Shown: one piece after another, positions 58,542-64,000 of the stretch | How positions within the stretch are numbered: the stretch's first letter is position 1 | Layout of the letters: every line of letters starts with the position of its first letter | NCBI RefSeq assembly: GCF_003289645.1 | Contig: NZ_QLYX01000014.1 | Coordinates: 124,001 to 188,000, forward strand | Direction: 5' to 3' | From: Actinomadura craniellae | GTDB taxonomy: Bacteria > Actinomycetota > Actinomycetes > Streptosporangiales > Streptosporangiaceae | Length of the DNA: 64,000 nucleotides | The notes under the pieces: model-generated | Database searches by the model: none | What the model was told of the DNA's origin: nothing | Seen by the model: the letters and a program-made list of their open reading frames with translations, nothing else | Translations under genes and position numbers: made by a program

Positions 58542-59339
58542 TCACGCTGAACGGGCCACCCGCAACTGCCGGGCGGATCCCAGGTGCGCGCCGTCCGGCC
58601 CCCAGGCGTCGATCTCCTCCTCGTTCCAGCCGTCCGGCCCGGCGGCCCGGGTGCGAGCCCGCAGCAGCACCCAGGGTGATGCCGCCGTCGCCAGTGCGTC
58701 GCCCGGCCGCACGGTGAACTCGACGGTCGGGACCAGCACCAGATCCGAGAGGACCGCCGCGTAGGCGGGCGCCAGCGCGTCCATCAGCAGGATGAACCTG
58801 AGCAGGTCCGGTGGCCGGTCGTCCTCGACCAGGCGGATCCAGGCGGTCAGTTCCGGCTCCTTGCCGCCTGCGTAGGGGCGGTTCGGCCCGACCGGCCTGA
58901 TCTGCATGTACACGGAGATGGGCACGAACTCCGGGGGGATGGCGAAGAGCTCGCACTCCTCCGGCGGCGGGGCCGCCGGGGGTTCGGGCGCGAAGACCGG
59001 CCAGCCCCCGGACGGGGCGGTGCCGTAGATCGCGGTCGCCTCGGCGTGCACCCCCTTCTCCGTCGTGGCCTGGGCGGACAGGCCGGTGATCGTGCGCCCG
59101 GTGCGGGCGACGGCCGCCTCGACGGCGAACGCGCCGCCGACCGGGCGATGGAACCTGCCGGTGACGCTGTGCAGCCGGGCGCCGGGCGCCCGCTCCGACA
59201 TCGCCGCGACCATCAGCGCGAGGAGCAGGCCGCCGTGCAGCCCGCCGAAGCCCCCGAGGTGCGGCCCCGGATCAAGGGGACCGTCGATCGGAGTGTCCAA
59301 AAGGGCGGCCGGCGAAACCGACCCTTCGACTGCCGTCAC
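58542..59339 (-). CDS. Acyl-CoA thioesterase-like protein (4HBT_3 double-hotdog)
   Basis: 265 residues resembling PF13622-type acyl-CoA thioesterases: FGGLHGGLLLALMVAAM in the first hotdog and GDALATAASPWVLLRARTRAA in the second. It might provide fatty acid for the ligase or edit mis-loaded chains; no catalytic Asp/Glu can be assigned with certainty. GTG 59339 was chosen with AGGGGG about eleven bases upstream. It stands 66 bases before the FAAL gene, in the same direction. Confidence 0.72.
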   Translation of the reverse strand: MTAVEGSVSPAALLDTPIDGPLDPGPHLGGFGGLHGGLLLALMVAAMSERAPGARLHSVTGRFHRPVGGAFAVEAAVARTGRTITGLSAQATTEKGVHAEATAIYGTAPSGGWPVFAPEPPAAPPPEECELFAIPPEFVPISVYMQIRPVGPNRPYAGGKEPELTAWIRLVEDDRPPDLLRFILLMDALAPAYAAVLSDLVLVPTVEFTVRPGDALATAASPWVLLRARTRAAGPDGWNEEEIDAWGPDGAHLGSARQLRVARSA

Positions 59340-59375
59340 GAGACACTTACCCCCTGCCGGACGATCTCGTAAATA

Positions 59376-59391
59376 CCACTCGGCCGAGTGG
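59376..59391. promoter_or_regulatory. Perfect 16-bp palindrome upstream of the thioesterase-FAAL operon
   Basis: CCACTCGGCCGAGTGG lies 37 bases before the thioesterase start, followed at once by a GTTGGA half-site (59392-59397). A regulator-binding role is plausible. Confidence 0.5.
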
Positions 59392-59429
59392 GTTGGAACA
59401 TGCGACTGACTATAAGGAGAGCAATTCAG

Positions 59430-59474
59430 ATGCGCAAGACCGCTAGGTGTCGAGCAACGGAAAAGCGGGTGTGA
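59430..59474 (+). CDS. Possible 14-residue peptide frame
   Basis: ATG 59430 follows AAGGAGAG by eight bases and encodes MRKTARCRATEKRV before TGA. A TATAAG -10-like box lies just upstream. It may be a leader or chance occurrence. No homology evidence. Confidence 0.2.
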   Translation: MRKTARCRATEKRV

Positions 59475-59596
59475 TTGCGGTTCCCCAGACACAACCCGGC
59501 AGTTCGCTGTATCGCTGAACAAGCAGGATCATGAATCGTTGTGACACCAGCCACAGGAAATACGAAACGGCATCTTCGCGTCGCGTCCCGTGACTT

Positions 59597-60046
59597 TCAG
59601 TCGGCGGGCAGGGCGCCCCGGCCGGTGGGCGAGTGCAGGCCCTTGCGCGCGGGCTCGCCGCAGTGCCGGCAGATGAGCGCCGGCTCCAGGACCTCGTCGC
59701 AGGAGTGCCGCAGCCGCAGCGGCGGGTCGTCGGGGTTGAGGTGCCGGTCACCCCACTTCATCAGGGTCAGCAGCACGTCGCACAACTCCCAGCCCGCGGC
59801 GGTCAGGTGGTACTCGTACCGCAGCGCGTGGTGGCTGTAGCGCTCGCGCCGGATGATGCCCGCGGTCTCCAGCTTCCGCAGCCGGTTGGTGAGGATGTCA
59901 CGGGACGCCCCGATGTTGCGGACCAGCCGTTCGAACCGGCGGACCCCGTGACTCAGCTCGCGGACGACGAGCAGCGTCCACCGCTCGCCCACCAGGTCGA
60001 GCACATCGGCGATGGAACACTCCCGGGGCGCCACGGTGTCAGGCAT
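59597..60046 (-). CDS. HxlR-family transcriptional regulator
   Basis: 149 residues with a winged-helix HxlR core (CSIADVLDLVGERWTLLVVREL, RRFERLVRNIGASRDILTNRL). Cys10 and the C-terminal CRHCG could sense thiol-reactive compounds, which polyynes are. ATG 60046 has a leaderless -10 box (TAGGAT) six bases upstream and no ribosome binding site. It lies inside the polyyne cluster and is the best candidate for its regulator. Confidence 0.88.
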   Translation of the reverse strand: MPDTVAPRECSIADVLDLVGERWTLLVVRELSHGVRRFERLVRNIGASRDILTNRLRKLETAGIIRRERYSHHALRYEYHLTAAGWELCDVLLTLMKWGDRHLNPDDPPLRLRHSCDEVLEPALICRHCGEPARKGLHSPTGRGALPAD

Positions 60047-60052
60047 GGGCCC

Positions 60053-60080
60053 ATCCTAGGCAAGTTAGTTGTGATTTCAA
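60053..60080 (-). promoter_or_regulatory. Leaderless promoter of the HxlR gene
   Basis: On the minus strand TTGAAA (60075-60080) is followed after 16 bases by TAGGAT (60053-60058), which ends six bases before the ATG. Confidence 0.6.
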
Positions 60081-60159
60081 ACGCTCTGGCGGGGGTGCGG
60101 GGGCGGCCGCACCCCCGCCGGAGCCGGTTCCCGGCGAGGGCGGGCTCGCCGGGAACTCC

Positions 60160-61323
60160 TCAGAGGCGCTCGATGATGGTGGCGTTGGCCAGACCACCCG
60201 CCTCGCACATGGTCTGCAGCCCGTACCGGGCGCCGCGGTCCTCCAGGTTGTGCAGCAGGGTGGTCATGAGGCGGGCCCCGCTGCCGCCCAGCGGGTGGCC
60301 GATGGAGATCGCGCCACCCCGCACGTTGACCCTGTCGAGATCGGCGCCGGTCTCCCGCTGCCAGGCCAGCACCACCGAGGCGAACGCCTCGTTGACCTCG
60401 AACAGGTCGATGTCGCCGAGGCTCAGCCCGCCCTTGGCCAGCACCTTCTGGGTGGCGGGCACGACGGCGGTGAGCATCAGCAGCGGGTCGTCCCCGGCCA
60501 CCGCGAACGCGTGGAACCTGGCCCGCGGGCGCAGTCCCAGCCGTGCGGCGGTGTCGATGCCCATGATCAGCAGCGCCGCGGCGCCGTCGTTGATCGGCGA
60601 GGAGTTGCCCGCCGTGACATGCCAGCCGATCTCGGGGAACCGCTCCGCCACCCGCGGGTCGTGGAAGGCCGGCCGGAGCCCCGCCAGGGCCTCGGCCGAG
60701 GTGCCGGCGCGCACGGTCTCGTCCCGCTGCCCGGCCCAGGCGACCTCCCGGTCGAACTCGCCGCGGTCCCAGGCGGTGGCGGCGCGCCGGTGCGACTCCA
60801 GGGCGAACGCGTCCTGTTCCTCCCGGTCGATCTTCCAGCGGGCCGCGATCAGCTCGGCGCTGATCCCCTGGCCGACCAGCCCCTCCGGGTAGCGCGCGGC
60901 CAGCAGCGACCCGAACGGGTCGCTGCCCGGCAGCACGCTCGACCCCATCGGCACCCGCGACATCGACTCCACGCCGCAGGCGATCGCCACGTCGTAGGCC
61001 CCGCTGATCACGCCCTGCGCCGCGATGTGCACGGCCTGCTGGGACGAGCCGCACTGCCGGTCGACGGTCATGGCCGGGACGCTCTCGGGGAATCCCGCGG
61101 CCAGCACCGCGTTGCGGGTGATGTTGATCGCCTGCTCCCCCACCTGGGTCACGCAGCCGCCGATGACGTCGTCCACCAGCGCGGGGTCGATCCCGGTCCG
61201 GTCCACCAGTGCGCGGAGCGTCCGGGCCAGCAGGTCCACGGGGTGCTCCTCGTGCAGCGCCCCCGTCGGCTTGCCCTTGCCGACCGGTGTGCGCACCGCT
61301 TCAACGATCACTGCTTCCCGCAT
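60160..61323 (-). CDS. Acetyl-CoA C-acyltransferase (thiolase), possible polyyne self-resistance copy
   Basis: Thiolase of 387 residues with nucleophile Cys91 in DRQCGSSQQAV, His343 in GHPLGGSG and the second active-site Cys373 in TMCEAGG. A biosynthetic or degradative role is possible. Its position between the polyyne core and the exporter is notable, because bacterial polyynes have been reported to inactivate acetyl-CoA acetyltransferases and one Massilia cluster encodes a protective thiolase. AAGGAGG precedes ATG 61323. It follows the MFS gene by 40 bases, probably in one operon. Confidence 0.88.
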   Translation of the reverse strand: MREAVIVEAVRTPVGKGKPTGALHEEHPVDLLARTLRALVDRTGIDPALVDDVIGGCVTQVGEQAINITRNAVLAAGFPESVPAMTVDRQCGSSQQAVHIAAQGVISGAYDVAIACGVESMSRVPMGSSVLPGSDPFGSLLAARYPEGLVGQGISAELIAARWKIDREEQDAFALESHRRAATAWDRGEFDREVAWAGQRDETVRAGTSAEALAGLRPAFHDPRVAERFPEIGWHVTAGNSSPINDGAAALLIMGIDTAARLGLRPRARFHAFAVAGDDPLLMLTAVVPATQKVLAKGGLSLGDIDLFEVNEAFASVVLAWQRETGADLDRVNVRGGAISIGHPLGGSGARLMTTLLHNLEDRGARYGLQTMCEAGGLANATIIERL

Positions 61324-61363
61324 GGCGTCCTCCTTGAATGGGAACTTGATGGGAAAAGGCAAC

Positions 61364-62788
61364 TCACTGGTCGGACCGTTCGGGCTGCGGCGCCCGTCCG
61401 GCGCGGCCGACGAAGACACAGAGCGCGGCGGCGGCGACGGCGGCCGCGAGGGTGGCCAGCCAGCCGGCGTCAAAGGCGGACGCCAGCTCGTCCGAGCCGC
61501 CCATGGCGACGACGAGCAGCGCGACACCGAGCACCATGCCGATCTGCCGGGCCATGGTGACCACGCCCGAGCCGGTCGAGAAGCTCTGCGGCGGCACCGC
61601 AGAGACGGCCGCGCCGATCAGCGTGGGGAGGGTCAGCCCCACCCCGACGCCGGTGAGCAGCATGCCGGGCAGCATCCCCGTGACGTAGCCGCCGCCGGGC
61701 TCCATCAGCGCGTACCACCAGGCGATGCCGGCGGCGAACGTCAGGCTGCCGACAAAGGCGATCGGCCCCGCGCCCCACCGCCGGATGTAGGAGCCGGAGG
61801 TCATGGCCAGCGCGGGCACCATGAGCGGGCCGGGCGCGATCGCCAGCCCGGTCTGCAGCGGGGACCAGTCCCAGACCTGCTGGCACCAGAGCGCGACCGA
61901 CAGCAGCATCCCGGCGAACGCCACCGAGAACAGGATGTTGGCGAGCGTCGCCGGGGCGAAGGCCGGCAGCCGCAGCATCGACAGCGGCAGCACCGGAGCC
62001 TCGTGCCGCGCCGACCGCAGGACGAACCCGGCCAGCAGCACCAGGGCGACCGCCAGCGAGCCCAGCGTCCCGGCCGACAGCCAACCCCAGTCCTCGCTGC
62101 GGACCAGCCCGAGGGCCAGCGCGGCGATCGCGACGGTGAGCATGGCCGCGCCGAACAGGTCCGGCCGGGGCAGGTCCCGGGCCGGCACCCGGGGCAGCAC
62201 CCGCCAGCCGACCACCAGCGCGGCGATCCCGATCGGCACGTTGACCAGGAAGGCCCAGTGCCAGTCGATCCCGGTGAGCAGCCCGCCGAACACCGGGCCG
62301 AGCGCGACGGCCAGGCCGCTGATCGCCGTCCAGGCGCGCACCATGGACATCCGGCGCTCGGGCGGGGACGCGGCCAGCAGCAGGCCCAACGACGAGGGGA
62401 GCAGCAGGGCCGCGCCGAACGCCTGCACGACCCGGGCCGCGACCAGCGACCAGACGTCCGGTGCGAGCGCGCACGCCGCGGAGGCCGCCGTGAAGACCAC
62501 GATGCCGGACAGGTACACGCCGCGCGCGCCGACCCGGTCGGCGAAGTTGCCCGCGGGCACCAGCAGCGCGGCGAACACCACCGCGTAGGCGTTGAGCACC
62601 CATGACAGCGACGCGAGCGAGGCGTCGGGGAAGTACCGGCCGATCTCGGGCAGGGCCACGTTGACGATGAAGACGTCGAGGTTGGACATCGACACCCCGG
62701 CGGCGACGACAGCGAAGACGACGCCGAGCCGTGGCCGGGCCGCGGTGGACCCGGTCTCGGCGGTGGCCTGGGCCTGGGGACTGCTCAC
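61364..62788 (-). CDS. MFS transporter, DHA2 type (14-helix drug antiporter)
   Basis: 474 residues with about 14 transmembrane helices. Family marks are motif A GNFADRVGARGVYL, motif C-like AISGLAVALGPVFGGLLT and VNVPIG, typical of EmrB/QacA exporters. GTG 62788 has GGAGGGA upstream. As the first gene of an operon with the thiolase and under the cluster dyad, it probably exports the cluster product. Confidence 0.9.
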   Translation of the reverse strand: MSSPQAQATAETGSTAARPRLGVVFAVVAAGVSMSNLDVFIVNVALPEIGRYFPDASLASLSWVLNAYAVVFAALLVPAGNFADRVGARGVYLSGIVVFTAASAACALAPDVWSLVAARVVQAFGAALLLPSSLGLLLAASPPERRMSMVRAWTAISGLAVALGPVFGGLLTGIDWHWAFLVNVPIGIAALVVGWRVLPRVPARDLPRPDLFGAAMLTVAIAALALGLVRSEDWGWLSAGTLGSLAVALVLLAGFVLRSARHEAPVLPLSMLRLPAFAPATLANILFSVAFAGMLLSVALWCQQVWDWSPLQTGLAIAPGPLMVPALAMTSGSYIRRWGAGPIAFVGSLTFAAGIAWWYALMEPGGGYVTGMLPGMLLTGVGVGLTLPTLIGAAVSAVPPQSFSTGSGVVTMARQIGMVLGVALLVVAMGGSDELASAFDAGWLATLAAAVAAAALCVFVGRAGRAPQPERSDQ

Positions 62789-62803
62789 GCTTCCCTCCAG
62801 TAA

Positions 62804-62818
62804 GTTGGACTATCCAAC
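62804..62818 (-). promoter_or_regulatory. Operator palindrome GTTGGA-N3-TCCAAC upstream of the MFS-thiolase operon
   Basis: GTTGGACTATCCAAC, extended to a perfect 7-bp arm each side (AGTTGGA...TCCAACT, 62803-62819). It matches the dyad at 50019-50033 upstream of the P450, suggesting one regulator for both ends of the cluster. Confidence 0.7.
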
Positions 62819-63001
62819 TGACATGTTGCGGCGACCCTAGCAATCCCGAATCCGGTTCGACAACCACCTGTCCGGCGCCGAACAGGCACCAGCCGGGACG
62901 AAGCGGGCACCGAACTCCCTGATCAACCACGCCGCGGGGTGATTTCCCCCGGGCGGCCGGGGAGGAGTGATGTGCCTAACGTCGCAGGAGGTGATCGTCT
63001 C

Positions 63002-63703
63002 GTGGTCGGCCGTCGATGGTTCTTGCCCGCCCTCGCCGGGGCGGCGGGCTGGGCGCTGCTGGTGCGCCCCCGCCTGCTGCGCTGGGGCGCGACCCGCGCG
63101 GAGGCGGCGCGCCGCTACCCCGGGGACGACCTGCTGGGTCCGCCCGACGGCCGGTCGACCATGGCCGCGACCCTGCCCGCGCCGCCCGAGGCGGTGTGGC
63201 CCTGGCTGGTGCAACTGGGCTGCGGGCGGGCCGGATGGTACAGCTGGGACCGGCTCGACAACGGAGGGCGGCCCAGCGCCGAGCGGATCGTCCCCGAATG
63301 GCAGGACCTGGCGGTGGGCGACCGGCTGGACTCGGTGCCCAGCGGCGCCACCTGGTTCACCGTCGCGCTGCTGGATCCCTCCCGGACCCTGGTGCTGCGG
63401 ACCGACCTGGAGCTGCCGTCCGGCCGGGTCTTCGATCCGCGCGGCCCGTGGCCGCACGACTACACCGCCGACGTGTGGGGCTTCCACCTGCACCCGCTGC
63501 CGGACGGGCGGACCCGGCTCGTCGTCCGCACCTTGGGCCGGGGCCGCCCCCGGTGGGCCGCGCGGGTGTCGAACATCCTGATCGGCGAGCCCGCCCACCT
63601 CGTCATGCAACTCCGCCAGTTCCAGAACCTGCGCCGGCGGCTGGAACGCCCCGCCGGGCGTGCCAGGGAAATCGCCGAGCCGGCCGCGGCGCAGGGCGCC
63701 TGA
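63002..63703 (+). CDS. SRPBCC-like protein with N-terminal membrane segment
   Basis: 233 residues. An N-terminal hydrophobic segment (about 6-20) is followed by a START/SRPBCC-like domain: LPAPPEAVWPWLVQLG, then GRAGWYSWDRLDNGG and AERIVPEWQDLAVGD. The ligand is unknown. GTG 63002 is chosen because AGGAGGTGATC (62986-62996) is a near-perfect ribosome binding site at five bases. It precedes a universal stress protein gene by 18 bases. Confidence 0.8.
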   Translation: MVGRRWFLPALAGAAGWALLVRPRLLRWGATRAEAARRYPGDDLLGPPDGRSTMAATLPAPPEAVWPWLVQLGCGRAGWYSWDRLDNGGRPSAERIVPEWQDLAVGDRLDSVPSGATWFTVALLDPSRTLVLRTDLELPSGRVFDPRGPWPHDYTADVWGFHLHPLPDGRTRLVVRTLGRGRPRWAARVSNILIGEPAHLVMQLRQFQNLRRRLERPAGRAREIAEPAAAQGA

Positions 63704-63721
63704 CCGGCCGTGGAGGCGAGC

Positions 63722-64000
63722 ATGACCGATGACCGTCCGATCGTGGTGGGCACCGACGGCTCCGAGACGTCCCGCCGGGCCGTGGAGTGGGCCGCCGACG
63801 ACGCCGCGCTGCGGAACCGCCCCCTGGTGATCGTGTACGCCGTGGAGCAGTGGACCTACGGCGCCGCGGGACTCGCCCTGCCCGAGACCGCGGAGGCGCT
63901 GGAGCGCGAGGGGCGCCGGATCCTGGCCAACGCCCGGGACCTGGCCACGGCCCGGCGGCCCGGCGTGCCGGTGACCACCGAGCTGGTGTTCGAGGCGCCC
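63722..64000 (+). CDS. Universal stress protein (partial, 3' end outside window)
   Basis: The first 93 codons are visible. PIVVGTDGSETSRRAVEWAADDAA is the UspA start pattern, given in part, with a likely nucleotide-binding fold. GGAGG (63712-63716) lies five bases before ATG 63722. UspA proteins respond to stress or dormancy in actinobacteria, often through ATP binding. The C-terminus, including the ATP motif G-2x-G-9x-G-S/T, lies beyond the window. Confidence 0.88.
   Translation, partial: MTDDRPIVVGTDGSETSRRAVEWAADDAALRNRPLVIVYAVEQWTYGAAGLALPETAEALEREGRRILANARDLATARRPGVPVTTELVFEAP

Noticed and set aside
1-64000. CRISPR array, tRNA, rRNA, insertion sequence or prophage
   Set aside because: No short regularly spaced repeats, cloverleaf sequences, rRNA segments, transposase or integrase motifs were found.

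Overview
The window is high-GC, gene-dense DNA from an actinomycete. GTG starts are common, TANNNT -10 boxes often sit 6-7 bases before the start codon (leaderless genes), and the gene families (RpfB, conservon operon, DUF574 methyltransferases, protein O-mannosyltransferase) are actinobacterial. Protein style suggests Streptosporangiales/Thermomonosporaceae (Actinomadura-like); this is an inference, since no rRNA lies in the window. I see no tRNA, rRNA, CRISPR array, transposase or prophage.

Layout. 1-10.5 kb is a conserved housekeeping block: the end of a membrane glycosyltransferase, metG, tatD, rpfB, ksgA, a GH26-like lipoprotein, three 131-bp tandem repeats, a GT87-like mannosyltransferase, rsmI and a protein O-mannosyltransferase. 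10.4-13.8 kb holds an MFS exporter and a LacI-type regulator, divergent around paired operators, and a CorA-like transporter. 13.8-19 kb is a three-gene peptide-ligase cassette: a GCS2/ATP-grasp fusion, an asparagine synthetase-like amidotransferase and an EgtC-like amidohydrolase. 19-33 kb is mixed: a secreted hemopexin-like protein, a HicB-like/DUF4097/ABC transporter module, an expansin-like protein, an acyl-CoA dehydrogenase, several regulators, a BrkB-family membrane protein and a class I glutamine amidotransferase. 33.6-37.4 kb is a conservon (cvnA-B-C-D) followed by a styrene-monooxygenase-like flavoenzyme. 37.7-42.8 kb holds an MFS/HxlR pair, a canonical CorA, a probable 53-residue protein and a pyruvate-oxidase-like ThDP enzyme. 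42.8-46.5 kb is a tandem array of four DUF574 methyltransferases, each with its own copy of one conserved leaderless promoter. 46.5-49.8 kb holds a Ppx/GppA phosphatase and a SNF2 helicase.

The most striking region is 49.8-62.8 kb. On the minus strand it carries thioesterase-like protein, fatty acyl-AMP ligase, desaturase, desaturase, acyl carrier protein, desaturase, alpha/beta hydrolase and rubredoxin. This is the core gene content and order of bacterial polyyne (conjugated-alkyne fatty acid) clusters. Around the core lie a P450, an alpha/beta-hydrolase-fold protein that has lost its catalytic nucleophile and histidine, an HxlR regulator, a thiolase (a plausible self-resistance copy, since polyynes are reported thiolase inhibitors) and an MFS exporter. 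The same dyad, GTTGGA-N3-TCCAAC, occurs upstream of the P450 and upstream of the exporter/thiolase operon, at the two ends of the cluster. The window ends with an SRPBCC-like protein and the start of a universal stress protein.
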